From assembly GCA_963971305.1 (NCBI GenBank), contig OZ020304.1, positions 4,712,001 to 4,776,000 of the forward strand: DNA of 64,000 nucleotides, written 5' to 3'. Source of the stretch: Arcuatula senhousia (taxonomy: Eukaryota; Mollusca; Bivalvia; Mytilida; Mytilidae). Under the pieces are notes generated by a model. The model made no database searches, was not told the origin of the DNA, and saw only the letters and a program-made list of their open reading frames with translations. The translations under genes were made by a program, and so were the position numbers. Each line of letters opens with the position of its first letter. The stretch's first letter is position 1. Below, piece by piece: positions 1 to 9,899 of the stretch.

Positions 1-661
1 AGGCGATTCTTACATAGGAGAAATTAATTATAATAAGAGGAACGATGTACTGTATACATAATAGATAGACAAAGTAATACTGTCCAAAGTCTTTGTGAGG
101 GAACATAGGACGGCAAAATGGCTTGGTTTTTCCTGTTGTGTTTTCGTGTATTTGCGTCACCTTCATGTATAGCGCTCTAGGGAAACTTGAAATCGTTCCG
201 AAACACCAAATGAAAACGAGTATAAACGCTGCTACGGACTTTTTGAAGCCGGCTTTTAGAGGATAGATAACGGCAATATATCTGTCTATAGCTATGAAAG
301 TTAAAGTAAAAACACTCACATTAACTGACAAGTCCTTAACGAAGGGGGCAACAGTGCACATGAAATCAGCCACCACCCATCGCTGTAGGAGGGCCGCTTG
401 GAACTGGAAGGGGATGGTAAACATTCCCAAAATAACATCAGCTAAGGCTAGATTGGCAATGAAAATATTCGTCACCGTCTGCATTTTCTTGCTGATTATT
501 ATAACGCTTATAACCAAACTGTTTCCTATGATGGCAATAAGAGATATACTGCCATAAAGTATAGCCAGAAGAACAATTATTCCGACCGGTACCGGGTACA
601 GATCCGTCATGGTTCCGTTCAAAAGAGCTCGGGTTGTGTTCCATGCCAATGTCGAATTCAT
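1..661 (-). CDS. Rhodopsin-family neuropeptide-type GPCR, 5' part (cut by window edge)
   Basis: A reading frame opens at an ATG at 661-659 and stays open for 220 codons to the window edge. The N-terminus is short and extracellular, with potential N-glycosylation sites (NST, NTT, NGT). TM1 (about residues 27-50) carries the GN motif (GNSLV). TM2 carries NLALADV. The first extracellular loop ends RW before a conserved Cys (FMCTVAPF). TM3 ends IDRYIAV. TM4 contains FIWCFG, and TM5 is partly present (VPLIIINFSYV). These are class-A GPCR landmarks. The FQFQAALLQRW and LSVNVSVFTLT stretches resemble receptors for RFamide/SIFamide/NPFF/QRFP-like peptides. It should act at the plasma membrane, binding a peptide and signalling through G proteins. 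The ligand is inference. TM6, TM7 and the tail lie outside the window. No intron is visible in this part. Confidence 0.88.
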   Translation of the reverse strand, partial: MNSTLAWNTTRALLNGTMTDLYPVPVGIIVLLAILYGSISLIAIIGNSLVISVIIISKKMQTVTNIFIANLALADVILGMFTIPFQFQAALLQRWVVADFMCTVAPFVKDLSVNVSVFTLTFIAIDRYIAVIYPLKAGFKKSVAAFILVFIWCFGTISSFPRALYMKVTQIHENTTGKTKPFCRPMFPHKDFGQYYFVYLLCIQYIVPLIIINFSYVRIA

Positions 662-2059
662 TTCAAGCAGAAACATAAATATTTTATGACAAAATTAAAT
701 CCGTAAGCTGCATTTTCGATCCGTTATTTTTTTTTTGCCTATACTTAACATTCCTTTAATCTACCATTTCATGTAATTCAGTTCGTAAATTGAAACTTGT
801 TAATATACATATATTCCAACGTGACGAAAGTTTTTTCTTATTCTTCCAATCGGTATCGAATAAAGACCAATAACAAATTGAATGCCTCTACAACTTTCTA
901 AGACTGCCAATGATTATAGATATTTTATATCTCTATACTTTTTCCAAGACTAGCGATCATTACGGAGGTCTTCCTACACCATGAATCGTCAATGAATTTG
1001 ATGACATCATTTATAATTAGGGAACTAATCACATATAATGTGATACCAAGCCTATTGCAGAGCAACAACAACCATATAGAAAATACAGTTACTTTTATAT
1101 TCTTTATCAAGCAAATGCATTGTTGTTATTTATTGCCGATTGTATTAAAGGAGAAAAAAGAATATTAAGTTACTATAAGATTTCAAGAAATGTGACGACA
1201 AACAATTCTGATCGCAAGGAAGCGGTTGGTTTGGCACCAAAAATCCTGGTTAAACCCACAACTTCTACTACGCCAATGTCATTTAAGTCCTCCGCTTTTC
1301 TTTTGGACATTTGAGATTAATTACTTATACTTAATAAACCCTTTCATTAATGCTTTGTTAATCGGATTTGATATCTGAAACATTACAATAAAGGCAAAAT
1401 TTTCACGAATGCAGTTTTACTAAATTGAAACTTTATTTACCTAATCGTGGCACTGCGCCGAATATGTGCCATTTCGTAGGAAACATTAACTATATCAAAA
1501 TATTGATAAAGTCGGACAAGATACTATGCGTTAAGCATAGAAGAAAACCATTCGACCAAATAGGTCTGTACGTCAGTAATACAAAATCGCAAATCAATAG
1601 TACTATTTAACATGAGGATCAGGCAGGGGTGGCACCTTGATAATTTCCTATTTCAGATTTTGGTCTTACATGCATTTATTTTACCATCAAAACATACTCA
1701 ATGCAGTTTTTACATTGGTGACTGGTTTTGTTTTAACGGTTATTAAGGGAAAAATGGTCGCGGAAATTTCCCATACTTTTCGCTGTACAATATAACTTAA
1801 TTTTGACTGGAAATAATATCTCCTAAAATTAAAATTGGCTTAATTTTTTTATATGGTAACTGCCTGATTCTCAGAAAAAAGTAGTACTTAAAATACAGAA
1901 ACCTACACGTGAATGAAAATAAAGAACGAATGTATAAAGGTGTCATACAGCCAAAACAAAATGTGCTTTGTCCTTGTCATTCTATGTTAACTGTTTTATG
2001 TCAAGAATTGAGTCTTTCGTTGATGATTTAGGGATTAGTTTTGATACTTTTGTATTGTA
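662..2059. other. Intergenic, no supported gene
   Basis: AT-rich sequence upstream of the GPCR. The short open frames here show no family motif and look like chance ORFs. No core promoter is clear enough to call. Confidence 0.5.
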
Positions 2060-2200
2060 TTATAAGTCTTGGGCCAATGCAAGACGGTAAGCAGTGACCT
2101 ATGGTCATGTTGAAGACTGCTTGCTGTTTTCCGTTGTGATTTTTTGAATTGCTGTTTGTTTATGTTTGTTGTGTCGCGTACACTTATTCCACATCTCAAT
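2060..2200 (+). repeat. Dispersed repeat family R (GTGTCGCGTACACTTATTCC), copy 1
   Basis: This stretch runs from 'cttgggccaatgcaagacgg' to 'cgtacacttattccacatct'. It matches other copies in this window at 3165-3345 (-), 29925-30240 (-), 36325-36500 (+), 37735-38110 (-) and 44215-44265 (+). Copies on both strands, in introns and between genes, indicate a mobile short repeat. The class is unknown. Confidence 0.75.
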
Positions 2201-2814
2201 ATCGTATATTGAAACTTTTTCTCAGATTCAAGTTCCTTGAAAACTGTTCGAGTAATTATTCCCCCATAGTTATTTTTTAGAATACAAATTTAAAGGAATG
2301 AATCTAACTTAATGTTTGTTGAAACCATCGAGCTCTGTTTTCAAGATCACGGAGAAATATAACAGGAAAATTTGTTTTCTGAGCATTATGCCAAACTTAT
2401 TATAGATCATTTAGTTTAATAATGGTTTTCAAATGAGGAAATAGTGATTCCTTATTTCATTATTAATGAGTATGAACTTTACGACATCTAAAATCTTTAT
2501 AACATATTTGTTAATATATTAACAAACTTCTTGAACGCAATGAATGAAGAAGATGTATATAACACACAGTCCGGCAACAACATATAGAAGTGAAGAAAAC
2601 AAATAAAAAAGTATTATCTACGTTTATGCCTAGCATTTACCACAATATTATTTATTTTTTGTCTTATCAGGTCCACAGCGAGAGTGCCGTATTTGCTTCA
2701 AGTGGTTAAATGCTGTGATTCTAATTGTATTTAAAGAACTCAAAAGATTTGTTAGATAATTTTAAATTTCTGTCATTCTCCGAGGGTTATTTATTTTTAT
2801 TTTTTTAGGGGGGG

Positions 2815-3045
2815 GGACTTTCGATTTCCAACTTTATTGGTGAGCTATTGCTATCACTTGGCGTCTGTCGTCGTCGTCCTCTGTTCACAATTTTTCAAAA
2901 ATCTGCTACTGCCCCTAAAATAACGTTTTTTCATGTTTTTGGCTTATGGAATGAAAACTATATTTGCAGGTAGAGAGAAGCTGTTGCTTGCTTAAATGTT
3001 CAGCTAACTTAGCTCTACAAAAGTCCTTCGTTATCAACCACTGAT
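2815..3045 (-). repeat. Fragment of core-repeat element family 2 (pearl/Helitron-like)
   Basis: Read on the minus strand this contains the same 3' end as the element at 55435-56588 (agtgatagcaatagctcacc, then the GACGACG-rich stretch). It also has a degraded core unit (gctgaacatttaagcaagca). Only the terminal part is left. Confidence 0.6.
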
Positions 3046-3091
3046 GGAAAAAATCAAAATTATGTTAAACGTATGATGATTAGTGAATGTT

Positions 3092-3490
3092 TTTATTAGT
3101 GTTTGGCTGATTGTTGTACTGAGATGATCACCTCAATATCACTACTTTTACAAGAGTGTTGTGTATTAATCAGATGTGGAATAAGTGTACGCGACATAGA
3201 CCAATTTAGAAAATTAAACAATGGAAAACAGTCTGCAGCCTTCAACGAGGCCAATATGCGCTGCTCGTCGTTCTGCAATCGGCCCACGGTCTTTAAAAAA
3301 TGCATATAATTCAAACCAAGTTCTGAATATTTAAAGATAGACCCCTTCTCAAAACCTGGTTAAACGCAATTTTTTTAAAAATGCCTGTCAGAACCTATGC
3401 GATCTTCAGTTTTTCCGGTATGTCTGCCTTGTTTAGTTTCTCTTGGACATGCAGATTGATCCTTCAAGTCCGGTAATTTTGTTATTACCA
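3092..3490 (+). repeat. Dispersed repeat family G, split by a family R insertion
   Basis: The left part, 3092-3164 (gtgtttggctgattgttgta...), and the right part, 3345-3490 (aaaacctggttaaacgcaat...), are collinear with the apparently uninterrupted copy at 20755-21050. Between them sits a complete minus-strand family R copy (3165-3345). This is a nested insertion that dates R as younger than G here. Confidence 0.7.
3165..3345 (-). repeat. Dispersed repeat family R, copy 2 (nested)
   Basis: Minus-strand copy running from the 'agatgtggaataagtgtacg' end to 'ttctgaatatttaaagatag'. It is inserted in family G. Confidence 0.75.
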
Positions 3491-3519
3491 TTATTTACAT
3501 TCCGGGATCGTCGGGCTGT

Positions 3520-3720
3520 AGCACGGAAACTTGGCCGCAACCAATAGTGGTGCACCGTGCGGGGAAAATGCGATAGTTGCGGTATGAGTAGGATCCTGCA
3601 GTGGGTTATATATATCATTATCATCATCATTTCATGTTCATTTTATCCCCTCTGGCATGTTCATCTCCTTTTACGTAGCCGAGTTCGTGCTGATCAGGAT
3701 TAAAACAACTCACACAATGA
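3520..3720 (+). repeat. SINE-like repeat family S, partial copy
   Basis: It shares the block 'caatagtggtgcaccgtg' and the tail 'catttcatgttcattttatc' ... 'gtaaaacaac..cac' with the longer copies at 4955-5395 and 20190-20662. Confidence 0.7.
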
Positions 3721-4199
3721 CAGTTAAAGATTGAAAAAAAAATATGTTGAAGTCTTTGAATTTTATTTGAACAATTATTTTTTTTATAAAGTATATACTT
3801 TGGATGAAAAATTTAAATTGTTAATTTTAACAATACCCTACACTAAATGACCACAATTCCTTATAAAAAAAAATGCTACGAACAAAAAATTTGGACAGCT
3901 CTATCTAAATTATCTCTGTTCTGTCAGAGAAATTAAGCACTCGTACCACGTTTTGTGTCAATGTGTCAAATTTACTCGGAAGAAACGTAATTGATAGAGA
4001 CAGTAATTTCACAAACACGGGAAAAAACAACTAGTTAATTGTTGATGCAATAAAACGGCACAATCGTGACAGTCTAGCTCTTTCTCTAATAGGACTTGTT
4101 CAAATTGATCTGACATATCAACTGGTAAGGTTTCCGTGCACTACATTGGAATACTTGAATCTTATAGATATGTTTTAAATAATGGTCTTCACAATCGTG

Positions 4200-4260
4200 T
4201 TGTGTTTTGTGGTACTACCGGACCCTAAGATCGCAATGGATGAGGGAGCTTTGGCCCTTA
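4200..4260 (+). repeat. Family G fragment
   Basis: Contains 'accggaccctaagatcgcaa', shared with 20865-20885. The match stops soon after. Confidence 0.5.
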
Positions 4261-4304
4261 TCCCAATTCTAAATCTAACACTTTGCCTTTGTTGTCATTG
4301 TATT

Positions 4305-4377
4305 ACTAACCCTAACCTCTAACCCTCTTATCTCTATCCCTCTAATATCTAACCCTAACCCTAGTCTCTAACCCTAC
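4305..4377. repeat. Degenerate interstitial telomere-like (CCCTAA) repeats
   Basis: A short stretch of interrupted CTAACC/CCCTAA units (for example 'ctaaccctaacc' and 'taaccctaaccctag'). TTAGGG is the usual metazoan and mollusc telomere unit. The units are spaced by degenerate CTCTAACC variants, so this is not a functional telomere. Confidence 0.5.
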
Positions 4378-4559
4378 CATAGACTCCCATCTGTTAATTG
4401 TGTATTTTATTTCTATTCATCTATCTCTCTAACTTTTCTGTCATGCAGTCTACCCCTTACCCTGTTTCTTGTCCTGCTCCTGTTTCTCTCATTTAATATC
4501 GTTGGCTTGCAATTCCTTATTCCCCAATCGTCGATTATTTGTGTATTGAACGAAATCAA

Positions 4560-4928
4560 TGCAAAGAAACCATTAAAAAAAACAACAAAAGGAGCACTAC
4601 GTGCAAAACGAAAAGAAAGTCAATGAATACACGGACCGTGGCCACCGCGAGAAAGAGGCAACATCAAAAGCAGACAGGGATATGTTACCGCTGTATCGAG
4701 AAAGCTCTAAAAATGCTACGTCAATAACATTATGTGGCAAATGGAAATGGCACGAGACCCCCTCCACAAAAAGATCAAAGAGACGGCAAAAACGTCTGAG
4801 ACGATGAAGATTACGAGTACGAGGAGTCCTGGAAATACGCATCTGAGAATAGAAAGTACTTGCTGGATGAGAAAATCAAACAGTTCAGACCCGATGAGGA
4901 GAGTGAAGAAGACGAGGATGAAGACTGA
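4560..4928 (+). pseudogene. Degenerate charged reading frame of unknown origin
   Basis: A basic frame (4601-4807, rich in Lys/Arg) and the overlapping frame at 4732 lead into a clearly acidic frame at 4800-4928. That frame ends in a Glu/Asp-rich tail (DEESEEDEDED) before a TGA at 4926-4928. A single-base shift around 4797-4800 would join the basic and acidic frames. Composition is biased as in real coding sequence, and GC is higher than the surroundings. I do not recognise the family. It could be a processed pseudogene or a retroelement gag-like remnant. Confidence 0.4.
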
Positions 4929-4954
4929 AGACTTAGTCCACTAAAGAGCGCTCA

Positions 4955-5395
4955 GAAACCTGACATCGGGGTCAGGCCGCTTTGCCCACTAAGCGACTGG
5001 GATGTGTGCCCCAGGTGGTTGAATGGGGCAGCCCTGACATCGAGAGATGCGGGGTCGTCAGGCGATAATGCGGAAAACCTGACCGCAAACCATAGTGGTG
5101 CACCGTGTTGGGAAAAATGTCACGTTCCTCGCACGTTAAAGAACGCTGCTGCAGGTCTCGGTAAGAGTAGGACCCGTAGGATCCCCATGCAGGAGGTAAA
5201 ATTTCCCGTCCCTACCCATCACTCCTTTTTCCAGTGGCAGTCAAAACTATCCTACCCGTTTGGCCTTGTGTCCCTATTTCCTCCACTTCATCATCATTTC
5301 ATGTTCATTGTATCACCATTTTCATGTTCATCTCCCGGATATAGCCGAAATCGCGCTGCTTGGGAGTAAAACAATAACTAACTAACTAACTAACA
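4955..5395 (+). repeat. SINE-like repeat family S, near full-length copy
   Basis: It starts near 'gacatcggggtcaggccg' and carries the shared blocks 'ggttgaatggggcagccctg', 'catagtggtgcaccgtgt' and 'gttcctcgcacgttaaagaa'. It ends in a short tandem tail (aacta)n at 5375-5395, as expected for a retroposed SINE. The 121-codon open frame inside (5004-5369) is not a gene. Confidence 0.75.
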
Positions 5396-6744
5396 GTAAA
5401 AACCAAGAGTTACTTTCCCTTAGATATAGATCAAGCAAAGAAAGGAAAAGGGCTTAACATGCCAAGTATTCAACAAGAACACAGAAGGGTCACTAAATGG
5501 TCAAATCCCGAGTGACCACTACCGACTCAAACATTTCAGAAATGGCATCTACACCTTGCGACCTTTTCAACGATATACGACAACCCCACCTTTAATCGGA
5601 AATAAGAAATGGTCACCTAATGGTCAAGCCCCAAATGAATACTGACCACCACGAAGAACTTCACCTGAAAAACAATGTCGAACCAAAGACCATGCAAAAA
5701 CCCGAAAGGAATTGGTCAAGACACAACAAAGGTAGACACCTTTTACTGTGCGTTGACTTTCCGCAATTACCTCAACCTTCTTAAAAAACCGTCAAACCGG
5801 TTATTACGTCACGGAACCGGAAGCAAAATGGCCGACGTGATCCAAAATGGCCGACTGGAAGCATGACGTCATAGGCATGCGCAAAGGGCTGCTTGGTCCC
5901 GCTCGGTCCGAGATATGCAGGGTCATCATCACATATATACTACTAATTCATCCGTTAATCTTCTGTTTTACATCCATAAAACGGATATTTCATCTGAATT
6001 TCATCCGTTATGGACTATCCGTGAAACAGATGAACATTGGATGAATTTCATTTTGTCCGTTTTTCATCCGTGACTCAAACCATTTGTAAAACATCCGTAT
6101 TTCATCCGTTTTTTTATCCCTATACATCATGAAATTACGCACATTTCTAAGATGAAGTGCGCGCTTCATTAAAAATGTGCTACGGTCAACGGTTTTACGG
6201 GCCAATGGAACATCAAAATGCAAACATTCAATTCGTATATTTACAGTATTTAATTTATAGGGTAATGGTAATTGAAATGCAATTATACTAAAAGTACTCT
6301 AACTGAAATAGATAAAATGGCAATAAAATAGATGTCATCACGATATCAAAATGAATGCCAAATATAAATTGAAATAAATATTTTACGGAAATCAGCAATC
6401 AAACAAATGTCAAATTAGCAATCAACTGAAATTAATCAAATTGAAAAATTTTACTTCGATTTATTTCTTTTTCTGAAAAAAGAATTTATAAAAAACTTGC
6501 TATACAAATACCGTTGCTTGAAAAGCGGTTTGTTTCATTCTTATTTTCAAACCAAGCAGAAGAGCAAATGCAATATGAAAACTGCCTTAAGAAATAAAAA
6601 AACAACACATATAAACAAGCCTGTTTACTGATTTTAATGTTTAAGGGTTCAAGTTTTATGGAAAAAAATGCGAATGGTAGTAACTAGTAATTCATTTCTT
6701 ATGGTTCCCCCATTGTCATCGTTTTTTACTTACAAATGTATATA
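5396..6744. other. Intergenic; GC-richer block and CATCCGT motif cluster
   Basis: 5396-5900 is GC-richer with near-duplicated phrases (cactaaatggtcaaatccc / cacctaatggtcaagcccc, about 130 bp apart). It may be a degenerate tandem duplication. 5940-6120 holds many direct and inverted copies of TTTCATCCGT/ACGGAT, like the subterminal part of a foldback element. Nothing recognised in the remainder. Confidence 0.45.
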
Positions 6745-7425
6745 GCCCCATTTAGACATGTGCAAATTTACACACGTATGTGTATTAAAGCAAATTTGCT
6801 AAGCATTTACATGAGTTTTATGCTTACTGTGTATTTTTATAAATTAATTTAAAAGAGTTGGCTGGACAAATATGAACTATACGTATGCCAACCGGTATGT
6901 GATCCATTACAGTCATTTTGTAAACCCCTGGATTTGCTAATGAAGCCCGGTCATAATGGTCTTCAAAATTTACAGTTCCTTTATTTCCCATGCATCCCAC
7001 CCACGTTTTTCTCTCTCAGTGTGTGTAGGTTCAACCAGACTTTTCGACAGATAAGGGTTGCTTTGTGAAACTGGGTAAGAGTTGGCTATATCACACACGG
7101 GCAAGTTTTCAAACTAGTATGACCTTATTTCAGAATGAATGAATGAATGAATAGCTTTAAGGTCAAAGTCACGAGGTCCACAAGAACGGGAAAATCGAGC
7201 TCTGCGTTTGCTTGAATTGCGTTTACATGTACAAAATCTAATTAAAAAGCATATGTATTTACACATAAAGATTTACATCTGGTCCTGAGGTGATGTAAAT
7301 TTACACCATGTGCAAATTTACATACGTATGTATTTGCATTCACATGCAGTATTTACACACACGTGTAAAATTACATATGTATGAAAAAATGCATACGTAT
7401 GTAAAACTGTGCATGTAAATGGGGC
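6745..7425. mobile_element. Foldback/TIR element, copy 1 (GCCCCATTTA termini)
   Basis: It is bounded by GCCCCATTTA...TAAATGGGGC inverted ends, with ACGTATGT/ACATACGT subterminal palindromes repeated several times. Its interior (for example 'agcatttacatgagttttat' and 'ttggctggacaaatatgaac') reappears in reverse complement in the neighbouring copy. It contains a (GAAT)n run at 7134-7151 that may be the tail of a nested retroposon. No transposase frame, so non-autonomous. Confidence 0.8.
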
Positions 7426-7510
7426 ATATGCCATCATATGTTCTGTATTGATTTTTAAACAAGAGAAATAAAAATAAAAAACAATAAAGGACCATCATAA
7501 AAGGACTAAT

Positions 7511-8011
7511 GCCCCATTTACATGCACAGTTTTACATACGTATGCAGTTTTGCATACGTATGTACTTTTACACATGTGTGTAAACACTATATAATTCGAA
7601 ATTGCATGTATGTTGAGAAAGTCGCGGGATAACTAGAGCATGGTCTAAGTTGCATCAATGTGACTTTCACTTTTTATCCTTTGACGTTGTTTTTTTTTAA
7701 TGTCCAGTCAACATTTTAAAAAATGTTGGAAATAAAGGACTGTAAATTTTGAAGACCATTAATTTATGACAGGGTTTCATAAGCAAAGCTAGGTGTATAC
7801 AGAATGACAGTAAAGAGATCACATACCGATTTACCTGTATACGTATAGTTCATATTGGTCCAGCCAACTTTTTTGAATTATAATTTATAAAAATATACAC
7901 TAAGCATAAAACTCATGTAAATGCTTAGCAAATTGGCTTATACATACGTGTGTAAATTTGCACATGTGTATATTTACTTACGTATGTATAATTTGTGCAT
8001 GTAAATGGGGC
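7511..8011. mobile_element. Foldback/TIR element, copy 2 (inverted relative to copy 1)
   Basis: Ends are GCCCCATTTACATGCACA and TGTGCATGTAAATGGGGC. The interior is the reverse complement of the 6745-7425 element and shorter by about 180 bp. The two face each other across an 85-bp spacer and form one ~1.27 kb palindrome. Confidence 0.8.
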
Positions 8012-9489
8012 TTAAGCTGTAGATCTTCTCGTTATTTTGAATAAAATAAAATCTCCAGAAAGAGCATCGGTTGATGGTTTTTATTCGTTTTCTTTCTTTT
8101 TTTATTTTATTTTTGCAGTAACCAAAGAAGCAGTTCTTAGTTTTAAATACGATATTCGTCCTGAATGCTTTTGATTTTAATAAATAAATTGTGCTCTTCA
8201 TTTCATTGTTCTTTCAGTCTTTTGAGAGACTCTTTGGCGAGTTCATTATCGACGACCGATGCAGCTCAATGTTGTATTTCCTTGTGCTTTGCTGCATTTT
8301 GTTTCTAAAAGGGAGACTTTGTGAGGACAAAAGTATGGCCATACAAAAGCTTCTCAGGCTATTTTTGTCAAAAACAAATGAGGCAGGGAGACTTCTATTT
8401 CTTTATTGGTCCATCTAGTGGATGAGGCAGCATTTTACATTGTAAATACACAAAAAGGGATAAGGCAGGTGATTTTTTATTTCTATTTCATGAAAACGCA
8501 ATAAATAAAGACCAATGAGACTGCCTTAGGCCAGATTAGACAGGGGTCTGAGAAGCTTAATATTTTTATTTTTATTTTGCCTAATATAGCCTTAAATTAT
8601 CTTTAGTAAGATATGATCGATTTACTCATTAAATTCTTCAAATTTACTCATTAAATTCTTCAAATAACTTTTCAATTTTACAGAATATAGAAGGACTTCC
8701 GTCATACTTAAATTGAAAAAGAGAAAGAAGTTACAACTTCATTCCAAACTAGATCAATGAGTTTTAATATCCGGCCATCAATAAAGAGAAAACCATATAT
8801 CTGTATATTAACTTAGATTTCCAACGAATATTCATTTAAATGTAAGCTATTGCAATTAGACATTTGCCCCTTGTACACCAAAGACAATGTTATCCACAGT
8901 TTCTATGAACGTTCGATAAAACCTGTAAAATATCCACAGATTAGGTTTAATTAAACATGGTAGACTTTAGGAAATGTCAGCCATGCCAACGCATAGTAAT
9001 TATATCTACCACAACCGTGAGTGTGTTGAAATAATATCATGTTTAACTGCATCCTGAGTTTAGTCCTTTGTCAGTTCGATGTATAAAACAGACAACAATC
9101 AATTAGCTTTGATTGAACTAACCCAAACTATTATAAAATACTTATTGTGAAAAGAAATTACATGTAACGAATGTTTCTTTTTCTAACGATAAGTCTGCGC
9201 ATGGACAACTAGCGGATGGACTAGAAAAATCGCAGAACAGTGTCGTGAAATTATACAAAATAATTCATAAAGACTTATGGGCCAATGTGTACAGAAAAAA
9301 GAAAAACATTAGTTAACTACATCTAGTGTAGATTTCGACAAACGTATAATACACTCGTTAGTGTCCGCTTTCGTTGCAACTGTTAATCAGTGGTACTCGA
9401 CTTCGTATATCAGATTAGCTCCGTATCGAAACTACCATTTTGTTGTTGTGAAGTTATTTTATGTCCTTATTGGCATCATACATGTATCA
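8012..9489. other. Intergenic, no supported gene
   Basis: AT-rich. 8630-8665 has a short direct duplication (aaatttactcattaaattcttc twice). Nothing else recognised. The 75-codon frame at 8191-8418 shows no family motif. Confidence 0.4.
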
Positions 9490-9494
9490 TTGAG

Positions 9495-9890
9495 ATGATT
9501 TATCATTATATAGCAAAACCAATCGGAACAGACTGTGTCCCCCTGATCCGTTTTGTACTAAAAAAACATTTTTTTTCCTAATTGAATGAAGCAAGGTTTA
9601 AAAATTTTGCTTTTATATATCTCGGCAATATTCTGGCTTTTGATGTTCCGCCTGCTTGATATATTCACCAGATTACATGCGACGGGTTTGCTGCAAGAAG
9701 CAAGGACTGCTTAAACGTCCGGATTACCTGAGTTCACTTCCGGTAAAATTGTTGATTGCCATTCAGTTGTTTTGTGTGTTTCAGTCGCTTTCTCGTTCGT
9801 GTCGACTTATTCTGTCTTTTTCCTTTCGGACTTTTGACGGTCGGATACCCCATTGGCACCTCTCTGCTTCTAAGCTTTCATTGTTATTCA
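9495..9890 (+). mobile_element. Penelope-like retroelement fragment
   Basis: At 9510-9545 a frame reads KPIGTDCVPLIR, a decayed version of the RT motif IPMGTNCAPLIAD seen intact at 39.1 kb. It is followed (9650-9870) by the untranslated block 'cctgagttcacttccg ... ccattggcacctctctgctt', which matches the block next to the RT at 39.5-39.8 kb. Confidence 0.6.
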
Positions 9891-9899
9891 ATATTTTAT

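Noticed and set aside
5004..5369. 121-codon plus-strand ORF
   Set aside because: It lies wholly within a family S SINE copy. The same sequence in other copies is not open.
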